Of a stretch of 23,112 bases of DNA, positions 5,970-13,688 are shown piece after piece; position 1 is the stretch's first letter, and every line of letters starts with the position of its first letter. A program made the position numbers and the translations under genes. Source of the DNA: a virus. The notes below the pieces were generated by a model. The model saw only the letters and a list, made by a program, of their open reading frames with translations. It was not told where the DNA came from and searched no databases. The DNA is taken from the IMG/VR virus record IMGVR_UViG_3300007029_000007, positions 1 to 23,112 of that record; one strand, given 5' to 3'.

Positions 5970-7400
5970 ATGGCTTTAATACGTAAAGCATATAAGAAAG
6001 CTAAGAATATGTATAAGATTGCTAAGTTTGCTACCAGTGATGACCGTAGGATGAAGGTCTTATCCGATACAGTTGAGTACTATTTGTCTTCAGGTAAAGA
6101 TACATCCTACGTAGAACCGTCAGTAAAGACTACACTTAATACTTACCAACGGTTACTCTGGGTCTTCAAAGGTATACATGAGTCAGCTTCTCAAGCTGCA
6201 AGTGTACCCCTAACCATAAAGAAACTTATAGGTCCAGAAGAAAGTGAAATTGATAGGTTACATCCTGTTAACGAACTTAAGACTAATCCTAATCGATTAC
6301 TTACCGAGCAAGAACTTAAAGAACGAACATTTGCATATCGTAAGTTAGCTGGTGAAGCTTTCTGGTTTATTGATAGAGAGAAGCCCGGTGGATTACCCGT
6401 TAAGATACATGCGCCACGACCTGATGCAGTATCACCCGCTAAGAAAGAACATGATATAGCTGTATTTTCCTATAATGGTAAACAGTATAAGATGAAAGAT
6501 GTTATACATTTTAGACAGTTTAATCCACTTTCTTCATTTAGGGGTTTGTCCTCTATAGCTCCACTTGAAGATTCACTCATATTAGAACTGTATGAAATAA
6601 CATATGGCCAAACATGGTATGCTAATGCAGTTAATCCATCAATGCTATTTTCTACTGAAGATGAGGTAACTGATGACGAATATGAGCGATTCTTAGCTGC
6701 TATGCGTCGGTTGCATCAAGGAGTAGAAAAATCTGGACGTATTGACCTTATACAAAGCGGTATTGAGCCGATGGAGTTTAATATTAAGAATCCAACTGAA
6801 GGTGAATACATAGAGATTAAAGAGCTTGATAGAGACGAAATACTAACCGGTCTAGGTTGTTATCATTTAGCAGCCAGCCTCAGAGGTGAAAATAATCTTA
6901 AAGATTATGAGAGGATGTTTTGGAGGTCTCTTGTACCTGAGCTTACTAATGTTCAGCAAAGGATAACTAAAGAACTTATACGACAGTATCCTAAATCTGA
7001 GGATTGTTACGCTGAGTTTGACTTAAGACAAGTATCAGGACTAAGACCCGACCTCCTGGATGAGAGTTTAGCCTATTATAGGTTATGGCAGTCAGGTGTT
7101 ATGACAGCAAATGAGATACGTAATCGTATAGGTTTAAGTGGTAAAGTTGAATGGGGAGATAACCCACCACCTGCTATACCGTTTGCCAGAACTTCTCATC
7201 TCCCTAATGAGCAGAGAGAACATGCTGAAGGTTTGCAACCTCATACTGAGAGATATGTTGATAGTATAGCTGAGAATGTAGCTGACCGTATGGTATCTGA
7301 AAATGGAGATTTAGATAAATCAGTTGCTAAAACTATAGTAAGAGATGAGTTTAGGAGATACTTAAACGGACGAACAGTTACAGAAGAAAGCTATATATAA
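5970..7400 (+). CDS. Portal protein
   Basis: This 476-residue protein has features of HK97/SPP1-like portals. There is a basic N-terminus, then a region with VEPSVKTTLNTYQRLLWVFKG, IHFRQFNPLSSFRGLSSIAP (the typical 'DvIHir..np...rGlSpi' stretch near residues 175-200) and a long stem/crown helix region. The C-terminus is acidic and helical. It forms the dodecameric ring at the capsid vertex through which DNA is packaged. It follows the large terminase by 29 bases. ATG 5970 is preferred, although GGTGA is only two bases upstream; in-frame GTG 5964 and TTG 5961 are alternatives. Expression is likely supported by the promoter at 5750-5778. Confidence 0.9.
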   Translation: MALIRKAYKKAKNMYKIAKFATSDDRRMKVLSDTVEYYLSSGKDTSYVEPSVKTTLNTYQRLLWVFKGIHESASQAASVPLTIKKLIGPEESEIDRLHPVNELKTNPNRLLTEQELKERTFAYRKLAGEAFWFIDREKPGGLPVKIHAPRPDAVSPAKKEHDIAVFSYNGKQYKMKDVIHFRQFNPLSSFRGLSSIAPLEDSLILELYEITYGQTWYANAVNPSMLFSTEDEVTDDEYERFLAAMRRLHQGVEKSGRIDLIQSGIEPMEFNIKNPTEGEYIEIKELDRDEILTGLGCYHLAASLRGENNLKDYERMFWRSLVPELTNVQQRITKELIRQYPKSEDCYAEFDLRQVSGLRPDLLDESLAYYRLWQSGVMTANEIRNRIGLSGKVEWGDNPPPAIPFARTSHLPNEQREHAEGLQPHTERYVDSIAENVADRMVSENGDLDKSVAKTIVRDEFRRYLNGRTVTEESYI

Positions 7401-7473
7401 CCGACTAGATAGTTATCAGTTCACTATCCTTACTAGCTACATTATGTTAAAAAGGGGCCATTAAGAGAATATA

Positions 7474-8664
7474 ATGATGGAAGATTTATCCCAAGAACAA
7501 ATATATGAACTAAGTGATAAGAAGCTGGAGAACTTACACGGTAGGTTACATGCTTACTGGCGACGTGCGTGTAGTGGTGAAGGTTGGGATAAGGATGAGA
7601 TTGTAAAACTGCACCTTAGAGTGATTAACGCGTTTATTGATAGAGATAAGCGTCATAAGAAGAGAGATAAACTTGATAATTTTAAGTCTTATTCCACTAA
7701 TCTTGACGATTATGAAGAACTAGAGATGGCGTTAACTGGAGTTACCGGTGCAGGTGAAGAGTGGGAATCTACTCAGTTTGGTAGGCCTTTGCCCGGTATA
7801 TATTTACGTCAACCTCATGTTAAAGAGATAGTTGAAGGTGAGAAGACTCTTATAACTCAACCGCGTAAGTATACTAAGTTTACTGGTACACCCATTTATC
7901 TTGTAACTAACAGGGAAGACACTGAAGCTGAGGTATACGGTATTATAGTATTAGACTATCCCGTAGATATAGGGTTGCAAGATTTTAAGGCGTTAAGAAG
8001 TAAACATAGAATTAGTGAAGATGAGCGTAAGACAAGGTGGCCGGATAGGGAGAGGTTTTATGCTTATAGGTTTAACCTACAGGAGACCTATATTGAACCT
8101 AAGAAGGCAGTTAACCTCCCAATGAACGCGGTAACATGGATAGGTCAGGTTGAGATAGCTAAGAAGCTGAATCAAGAGTTTCTTAACGCGGTTGAAGAAG
8201 TAGAAGATTTAGTAGTTATACCTAACTTTGCATCTTTCAGTGGTTCAGGAGCTACATCTAAGGTCGACCGGGAGCCTAATGATACAGAGATAATATGGAG
8301 AGCAGACTTTGAGGAAAGTTATCTTAAGATACCTTTAACTGAGTGTCTTATGAAGTTTGATAGAGCTTTCCCTAAGAATATACAGGATGAGTTTGACCAT
8401 GTAGATTCGTTTGTGGGACCTACATGGCAAGGGTATGGGTTATGTGATTTAGTGTTAAGGTTTAAACATCCACCTGAGAAGATAGAAGTTGATGAGAGTT
8501 ACTCTTATCATAAGAAGTTTAAGATTGAACTTATGAAACCTTTTAAACCTATTAAGTCAAAGGCTGGGTATCATAAGTTTGAGTTTGAAGTAGGAGACGA
8601 AGAAGAGCTATGGGAAACATGGGCTAAAGGATACATTAAAGAAGGGGAACCAAATGCCACATAA
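7474..8664 (+). CDS. ASCH-like plus nucleotidyltransferase-like protein
   Basis: This 396-residue protein has three parts. Residues 1-75 are helical and charged. Residues 105-205 read like an ASCH/PUA-type fold (YLRQPHVKEIVEGEKTLITQ, YGIIVLDYPVDIGLQDFKALRSKHRI), a class that binds modified bases or RNA. Residues 245-390 contain SGSGATSKVDREPNDTEIIW: Gly257-Ser258 followed by Asp270-x-Glu272, which fits the GS...DxD/E signature of minimal Pol-beta-like nucleotidyltransferases. AAGAGA lies ahead of ATG 7474 (ATG 7477 is also possible). It opens the block between portal and capsid that also holds ligase and methylase. Domain calls are by motif; enzymatic activity is inference. Confidence 0.6.
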   Translation: MMEDLSQEQIYELSDKKLENLHGRLHAYWRRACSGEGWDKDEIVKLHLRVINAFIDRDKRHKKRDKLDNFKSYSTNLDDYEELEMALTGVTGAGEEWESTQFGRPLPGIYLRQPHVKEIVEGEKTLITQPRKYTKFTGTPIYLVTNREDTEAEVYGIIVLDYPVDIGLQDFKALRSKHRISEDERKTRWPDRERFYAYRFNLQETYIEPKKAVNLPMNAVTWIGQVEIAKKLNQEFLNAVEEVEDLVVIPNFASFSGSGATSKVDREPNDTEIIWRADFEESYLKIPLTECLMKFDRAFPKNIQDEFDHVDSFVGPTWQGYGLCDLVLRFKHPPEKIEVDESYSYHKKFKIELMKPFKPIKSKAGYHKFEFEVGDEEELWETWAKGYIKEGEPNAT

Positions 8665-8911
8665 GATATATAAGTGTAATTATTGTGATTATGAGGATGT
8701 AAACATAGATAGTGTGATAGAACATGAGAAAGAACATATACGAACTATAGATATAGAGCAGGTTAAGAGTGATGACACTCGTTCTCCTGCAACTATGAAA
8801 GTATCAGAGTTTGAAGGTTGTATAAGTTTAACTTTTATTACAGGGACTGAAGGGACAAGACGAGAATATAAGTACAGAGTACCATCCACTGAATTAAGGG
8901 ATGCATTATGA
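8654..8911 (+). CDS. C2H2 zinc-finger protein
   Basis: The 85-residue product starts with a classical finger: YKCNYCDYEDVN followed by IEHEKEH gives Cys-x2-Cys-x12-His-x3-His at residues 8-27. The remainder is a small strand-rich domain (CISLTFITGTEG, REYKYRVPS). GGGG lies just upstream of the ATG, and the gene overlaps the preceding one by 11 bases and the next by 4 (ATGA), so it is translationally coupled in both directions. Zinc-dependent DNA or protein binding is likely. Its setting among DNA-processing genes suggests a targeting role, but nothing in the sequence proves it. Confidence 0.75.
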   Translation: MPHKIYKCNYCDYEDVNIDSVIEHEKEHIRTIDIEQVKSDDTRSPATMKVSEFEGCISLTFITGTEGTRREYKYRVPSTELRDAL

Positions 8912-9297
8912 AGCTATTTGCGTTCGACCGCGATAATACAATAGATGTTAATCAAGGGCCGGTACCGCTTTCATGGGTTAGGTATCTTGCTGAGGAAACC
9001 GAGCATGAGGTATATGCTATCGGTAACCAAGCTCTTAAGAAAGAGGCAGGTATACCGGGAGTAGCAGAAGCGCAAGAGAAGCTGAAATCTAAGGAAGATG
9101 TAGGTAAAGGTACTCATGTTGGTATGCCAGCACGACGGGAGAGAGTTAGAATGTTAAAAGAACTATTTCCCAGTAAAGGTGAATATATAGTTATAGATGA
9201 TGCTGATTTGTCTAATATGGAGGATGAAGGATGGACGTATTACAGTCCTGATGACTTTGTTCGGGAGTACAAATGGAAGTTTAGGTTAGTTAGATGA
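8908..9297 (+). CDS. HAD-like phosphatase
   Basis: The N-terminus FAFDRDNTID carries the HAD motif I, DxDxT (Asp7 nucleophile, Asp9 acid/base). VIDDADL near residues 95-101 fits motif IV, the acidic metal site. Length (129 residues) implies a capless HAD core, the class that acts on large substrates such as nucleic acids or proteins. A basic segment ARRERVRMLKEL between the two motifs can supply the motif III Lys/Arg. It overlaps both neighbours by four bases. Near a DNA ligase, a polynucleotide 3'-phosphatase role like that of PNKP is attractive but is inference; nucleotide or protein phosphatase are alternatives. Confidence 0.7.
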   Translation: MKLFAFDRDNTIDVNQGPVPLSWVRYLAEETEHEVYAIGNQALKKEAGIPGVAEAQEKLKSKEDVGKGTHVGMPARRERVRMLKELFPSKGEYIVIDDADLSNMEDEGWTYYSPDDFVREYKWKFRLVR

Positions 9298-9659
9298 ACT
9301 TTAAACATTTTAACATAAGTGAGTTCTACTGTAAGTGCGACCGGGAACACGATAAACAATTAGTTAGTGAGAAGCTAATCTTACTTCTTGATATAGCGCG
9401 TGATAGGGCCAGTGTAGCATTTAGGATTACTTCAGGTTACAGATGTCCGGAGCATAACAACGAAGTAGACGGTGTATCTGATTCTGCTCATGTTAAAGGT
9501 TTAGCAGCTGATATTAAGGCTGAAAGCTCTACTATTAGATGGAAGATATTAACTGAGCTGACGAAAGTAGGTTTCTCTCGTATAGGTATACATAAGAGTT
9601 TTATACATGTGGATATAGACGACTCCAGGGAGCAAGAAGTAGTATGGGTGTATGTGTAA
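9294..9659 (+). CDS. M15-family peptidase (D-Ala-D-Ala carboxypeptidase-like)
   Basis: The 121-residue protein matches the Peptidase_M15 fold: ITSGYRCPEHNNEV, then SAHVKGLAADI (His66, Asp73) and FIHVDID (His105, with Asp after it). These are the zinc ligands and catalytic region of D-Ala-D-Ala carboxypeptidase and L-Ala-D-Glu endopeptidase phage enzymes, which cut peptidoglycan stem peptides. It has no signal peptide and no cell-wall-binding domain. It could be a minimal endolysin or a virion-associated lysin. The position inside the head operon rather than a lysis cassette, with no holin visible beside it, is unusual. It overlaps the HAD gene by 4 bases and the next gene by 8. Confidence 0.88.
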   Translation: MNFKHFNISEFYCKCDREHDKQLVSEKLILLLDIARDRASVAFRITSGYRCPEHNNEVDGVSDSAHVKGLAADIKAESSTIRWKILTELTKVGFSRIGIHKSFIHVDIDDSREQEVVWVYV

Positions 9660-9921
9660 CCTATGTAATCTTAAACGTAAGACTAAGTGGTATTTCAGTA
9701 ATAACAGTTGGATAATTTGTAACTGTACTACTTGTGGTATACCCATGGCCGTCTATCGAGAGCATACAATGCAGATACCTGCAAATGAACTTCAACAGAT
9801 ACTCAGGATTATAGACCAGTTACTTGACTCAGCTACTTTAAGAATGAACCAGCGTAAGATTAAGAAGCACTTTCATTTTCATATAGTCCTAAAGAACTTG
9901 AAAAAGGAGAGTAACAGATAG
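9652..9921 (+). CDS. Small HIT-like (histidine triad) protein
   Basis: The C-terminal segment KKHFHFHIV contains His73-Phe-His75-Phe-His77-Ile-Val, which fits the HIT motif H-phi-H-phi-H-phi-phi exactly. The N-terminus begins CNLC, as HIT proteins often begin with a zinc-binding CxxC, and continues with a strand, ICNCTTCG, then PMAVYREH, which parallels the 'lviPkrH' strand and conserved His of the fold. At 89 residues it is shorter than usual (about 110-140). HIT enzymes act on nucleotidyl-phosphate bonds, and aprataxin, a HIT member, removes AMP left on DNA by failed ligation. The ATP-dependent ligase gene follows directly, so such a role is attractive but inferred. Confidence 0.6.
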   Translation: MCNLCNLKRKTKWYFSNNSWIICNCTTCGIPMAVYREHTMQIPANELQQILRIIDQLLDSATLRMNQRKIKKHFHFHIVLKNLKKESNR

Positions 9922-9925
9922 TAAA

Positions 9926-11035
9926 ATGTCTATTATAATACAGCCTAAGTTTGACGGTGTACGGATGGTCGTGCACCGCAACCATGACGAAGTACGTATT
10001 TTCACAGAAGATGAGATGCGCGAACGACAACAGGTATTACCACAGGTTGTAGAAGCAGTTAAGAAGTGCGTAGCAAGTGAGCAAGTTATACTTGACGCTG
10101 AGTTCGTCTTGTACGAAGATGGGAAACCGCAACCACGTGAGGATATGCTGGAACTGGTTGTAGGTAAAGAAGAGATAACTGAACCACTTAAAGTATTTGT
10201 TCACGACTGCGTATACGACAGCAAACCTATAAATGAACAAGGATATCTGGATAGAATAAAACACGTACATGAGATTATACTACATGAGGTTACACGTAAG
10301 AATGATATACTCATACCAGCTGTATACTGGGTAGCTACTAGTAAGAGTGAATTTATGGAAGCGCTTAAGAAAGCATACAAGTTCGAAGGTTCCGAAGGTA
10401 GTATGCTAAAATGGTCTAAGAGTAAGTATCTACCCGGTGTAGCTCGTACTGCTGATTGGGCTAAGATAAAAGTAACCCAAGAGTATGCGGGCAAGATAAT
10501 AGGAATAACTAAGAAAGCTATGCCTTGGGGACATATAGGTAAGAGTGAGCCTAAGACAAATATTACAGGTGATAAAGCACTTAAGCTATATAAGCGACTA
10601 CAAGAAGACAGCAACACTTATAAGTTTAGGCTTGCTGTTAAATCTGATAGCGAGCTTATACCTATGGAGTCTAAAGTAACCGTAACCGAGAGTATGCATA
10701 AGGTAAAATGGAATGCTGATATTAAAGAGCCTAAATGGCAAGGTACAGACGACCCCCGTATATGGAAGACTGATAAGAGTTTCCCGCCTAAAGAAGTAGG
10801 TGATTATGCATATGCTAATACATATAATAAGAGCTATAAGAAAGTTAAACCTAAGCTGGGTATGATAGTAACTGCAGCGCCTAAGAAAGTAGTTAAGTGG
10901 AAAGATGATGAGGATAACGTCCATTACTCTCATATGTTTCCCAGACTTAAAGAGTTAAAGCCTGAGAGGAAACAGCCAGATAGTATTAGCGATGTTCATA
11001 AGATTAATAAGATAGAGAAAAAACTTGACAACTGA
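9926..11035 (+). CDS. ATP-dependent DNA ligase
   Basis: The nucleotidyltransferase motifs are present in order: motif I KFDGVR (Lys8 nucleophile, close to the N-terminus), IIIa LDAEF (Glu59), III VFVHD, IV EGSMLK (Glu157) and V AKIKV (Lys180, Lys182). Residues from about 185 hold an OB-fold-like region ending in a basic, Lys-rich tail. It seals nicks using ATP. The start is tight: only seven residues precede the catalytic Lys, and AAGGAG is 17 bases upstream of the ATG, which is far. It lies in one run with the HIT-like gene and ends five bases after the -35 box of the next promoter (11025-11053). Confidence 0.88.
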   Translation: MSIIIQPKFDGVRMVVHRNHDEVRIFTEDEMRERQQVLPQVVEAVKKCVASEQVILDAEFVLYEDGKPQPREDMLELVVGKEEITEPLKVFVHDCVYDSKPINEQGYLDRIKHVHEIILHEVTRKNDILIPAVYWVATSKSEFMEALKKAYKFEGSEGSMLKWSKSKYLPGVARTADWAKIKVTQEYAGKIIGITKKAMPWGHIGKSEPKTNITGDKALKLYKRLQEDSNTYKFRLAVKSDSELIPMESKVTVTESMHKVKWNADIKEPKWQGTDDPRIWKTDKSFPPKEVGDYAYANTYNKSYKKVKPKLGMIVTAAPKKVVKWKDDEDNVHYSHMFPRLKELKPERKQPDSISDVHKINKIEKKLDN

Positions 11036-11053
11036 TAAACAAAATAGTATAAT
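11025..11053 (+). promoter_or_regulatory. Perfect sigma-70 promoter for the methylase-protease-capsid operon
   Basis: TTGACA (11025-11030), a 17-bp spacer and TATAAT (11048-11053) match all 12 consensus bases. The -35 box lies in the last codons of the ligase gene. Transcription would start near 11060, giving a leader of about 95 bases that contains a long hairpin (11092-11136). It is well placed to drive the morphogenesis genes. Confidence 0.85.
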
Positions 11054-11091
11054 TTAGTTATAAGTCCCTAGGAGAAACTATCATAGATTAA

Positions 11092-11136
11092 ACTGGATAG
11101 AACAGATAGAGAATAAGGTTATCTGTTCTGTTCAGT
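11092..11136 (+). promoter_or_regulatory. 17-bp stem-loop in the 5' leader
   Basis: Bases 11092-11108 pair with 11120-11136 over 17 continuous positions, two of them G-U, around an 11-base loop. The inner ten pairs (AGAACAGATA with TATCTGTTCT) are perfect. No T-run follows, so it is not a classical terminator. It lies between the promoter start and the AGGAG at 11145-11149, so RNase III processing, transcript stabilisation or protein-dependent translational control are possible. Confidence 0.7.
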
Positions 11137-11153
11137 CTTGTAATAGGAGTATT

Positions 11154-13688
11154 ATGGCAAATTATGACCATTCAACTGATAAATCCAAAGGCCTGTTTGA
11201 TAGCGTTGGTATAGAAATGCCCCAGGCTCAAATAGCTAAAGGTATTAACTTGATAATAGGTCATCCAGCAGGTAAATGGTATCTATCCAATCGTATAATT
11301 AAGATGATACCCGACCATAAGACATATGTTGAACCTTTCTGTGGTTCAGCCTCAGTATTCTTCTCCAAAGAGCCATCTGAAAAAGAAGTATTAGCTGATA
11401 TAAACTCCGATTGGACGTTCATACTAAAGTTTGTAAGAGACATGAAACCCACACAGAGAGACGCTCTTAAAGGTTATAATTGGACGCCGGCTAAGAGTAG
11501 AGTTAAGGAGTTTATTAAAGATATACACAAAGGTAACTATGATAATGATACTCGTAGGTTTTATAAGACTATTTATGCGTATAAACACTCGTTTAATAGT
11601 ATGTTAGAAGGTGGCTACTCGTCGGCTGCTGCTCCTGTAAACAAGTCGCGCATAGATTACTGGTATGATACCAATAAACCCAGGCTTGAAGGTGTTAAGG
11701 TTATAACCAAACCTGCGAAGAAGGTTATAAAAGAGTATGATAGTGATGATACATTCTTCTACCTTGATCCGCCTTATATAGGTGGTGAGTGGCATGGGGA
11801 CTATGGTAAAGGTGAAGATACATTTGACCTTGATAAGTTTATCAGTCAGCTTAAGAAAGTAGATGGTAAGTTTATATGTTCATATTCATCTGACATGAAA
11901 GATAAGTTCAAAAGTTTTAAGACTAAGTCTATCAAGGTCCAGCAGGTTTCCACTAAGGATAGAGGTAAAAGTACGCGTAAAGAGATAATAGTGAGTAACT
12001 TCTCTGTGGTCTCTAAAGATACAGAGAAACAGGTTAAAGATGAGAAGTTAGATGAAGGTGAGGGAGAACTTACTCGGCAGGAACAACGTGAGCTACTTGA
12101 GGAAGAGCTGGGGAACTATTATATGGTAGAACAACCTGAAGATAAAGTGTTTCCCTGGGTGTTGCAGTATCACTTAAGGGGTATATGGTCATCTGAATAC
12201 GCTGAGAGGCTTAAATCATGGTTTAAATCTCTTAGAAAGGGTAATATACCTGAGGATATAAATGAAACAGTCAGCAAACGGCTTAAGCTATATAAGAGTA
12301 GACTTAGGAAGATAGATACATTTTATGAGAATCTTACTAAAACGGAAGAGTTAACCGGTGTAGATGGTGAGCCTGTTACTGTTGAGTCTGGACTTGTAGC
12401 TCTAAGTAAGAGACACAAGCAAGCTAGGGCTGATGTACAGAAAGTAGTTGATAGGTGTAAACTCATTAAGAAGGCTACTGAAGAAAATGATACTGAAACT
12501 GTCTATAAGCAGGTATGGAAGGATAACGATTGTGAGCGGTTAGATTCTACACTTAAGAACCTATCAGCTGAACTACAGGAAGTAGATGATGAACGTGGTG
12601 ATGTTACTCGCGCGTTGGATAAACATTTGGATGAGAAACCTTCTAAGCTGAGCGAGCTTGACTTATCCATCGTGTATAATAGGGGTAATGTACATGGCGA
12701 TTTAAGGAATGAAGAACCTGAAGGTAGATATCTTGTAAGCTGGACTAATAATACTGTTAAGGTTGTACTACAAAGTCTGGATGATAAACTCTATTATCCT
12801 TTAAGGGATAGAATACTAGAGAATAAAGAAGGTGACCAGTGGTTAAGTGAGAAGAAGGCACCACAAGGAATAGCTTGGAGGAAGCTTGTTACACCTGATA
12901 AACCTATGTATGAAGCTGAACCTGAACAAGTAGGCGCGACATCAGAGACTTCAGGTAGGTTCTATTTAATGGCTAAAGGTAAGATGGCTTATGGTATAAT
13001 GAAATCAGATTACCATGAACTTTTCTATAGATTTGATAATGTATATAAGCGGGCTAATCGTGAACCTAAACCTGCTGATACGCTTAATGGTAGGTGGGAT
13101 TATAAGCTTATACCTTCAAGAAAAGAGTATACTAAAGCGCCTGAAGATGAGTTCTGGATGGGTTCTCGGCCGTGGGCTACTCAAACTCCTTACATATTAA
13201 CACATGATAAGGAGGAAGAAGAAAAGAAGGCTAAAGAAGATGAGATAGAGATGATATGGAATGAAACTATCCTTAGCGCGCTTAAGAAGCTGGGTCTACA
13301 ATCGCTCATAGAGAAAAGGGTTAACCTGTTTAAAGTTGATAAAGAGCGTCAGGTGATTAAAGGGCCTGCTCTTGTACCTATGGAGAAAGATAAACAGGGT
13401 GATACAGTAACTAAGCAGGAAGTAGAAAATGCATTCTATAAGTTTGCTAAACGTGACCCTAAACTTGTTAGTATAGAACATGATGAGGATACTTATCATA
13501 GGGATAATAAAATAGTAGAGTTATGGTTAACTGAACAACCTAGGGATTGGAATGGTATTAAATTACCTTCTAAGACTATGATGGTAGGCATCTTTATGGG
13601 TAATTCTAATGATTGGAAACGTGTTAAAGAAGGTGAGTTAAAAGGGTTTAGTATAGGAGGTGGAGGTGTAAGATATGTCAGAACGTAA
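11154..13688 (+). CDS. Adenine methylase / phosphoesterase-like / XkdF-like prohead protease fusion
   Basis: The 844-residue product has three regions. Residues 30-285 are a D12-class (Dam-type) DNA N6-adenine methylase with the S-adenosylmethionine motif EPFCGSAS (Phe62) and catalytic DPPY (205-208). Residues 320-690 are mostly helical, then contain NVHGDLRNEEPEGRYLVSW (His514-x-Asp516-x-Arg518), resembling the HxDxR core of the LigD 3'-phosphoesterase domain. Residues 705-844 match the XkdF-like putative prohead protease family (Peptidase_S78_2), with His776 (SIEH) and Ser833 (GFSIGG). AGGAG precedes the ATG. It overlaps the scaffold candidate by 14 bases. Protease self-cleavage may release the enzymes (inference). 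The middle domain is the least certain. Confidence 0.78.
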   Translation: MANYDHSTDKSKGLFDSVGIEMPQAQIAKGINLIIGHPAGKWYLSNRIIKMIPDHKTYVEPFCGSASVFFSKEPSEKEVLADINSDWTFILKFVRDMKPTQRDALKGYNWTPAKSRVKEFIKDIHKGNYDNDTRRFYKTIYAYKHSFNSMLEGGYSSAAAPVNKSRIDYWYDTNKPRLEGVKVITKPAKKVIKEYDSDDTFFYLDPPYIGGEWHGDYGKGEDTFDLDKFISQLKKVDGKFICSYSSDMKDKFKSFKTKSIKVQQVSTKDRGKSTRKEIIVSNFSVVSKDTEKQVKDEKLDEGEGELTRQEQRELLEEELGNYYMVEQPEDKVFPWVLQYHLRGIWSSEYAERLKSWFKSLRKGNIPEDINETVSKRLKLYKSRLRKIDTFYENLTKTEELTGVDGEPVTVESGLVALSKRHKQARADVQKVVDRCKLIKKATEENDTETVYKQVWKDNDCERLDSTLKNLSAELQEVDDERGDVTRALDKHLDEKPSKLSELDLSIVYNRGNVHGDLRNEEPEGRYLVSWTNNTVKVVLQSLDDKLYYPLRDRILENKEGDQWLSEKKAPQGIAWRKLVTPDKPMYEAEPEQVGATSETSGRFYLMAKGKMAYGIMKSDYHELFYRFDNVYKRANREPKPADTLNGRWDYKLIPSRKEYTKAPEDEFWMGSRPWATQTPYILTHDKEEEEKKAKEDEIEMIWNETILSALKKLGLQSLIEKRVNLFKVDKERQVIKGPALVPMEKDKQGDTVTKQEVENAFYKFAKRDPKLVSIEHDEDTYHRDNKIVELWLTEQPRDWNGIKLPSKTMMVGIFMGNSNDWKRVKEGELKGFSIGGGGVRYVRT

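Noticed and set aside
7408-7428. Six-base hairpin (GATAGT/ACTATC) between portal and the next gene
   Set aside because: A short stem without a T-run in AT-rich DNA; not distinguishable from chance.
7470-7475. TATAAT overlapping the 7474 start codon
   Set aside because: No -35 element at the right distance (TTAAAA only), and it would remove the gene's own start from the transcript.
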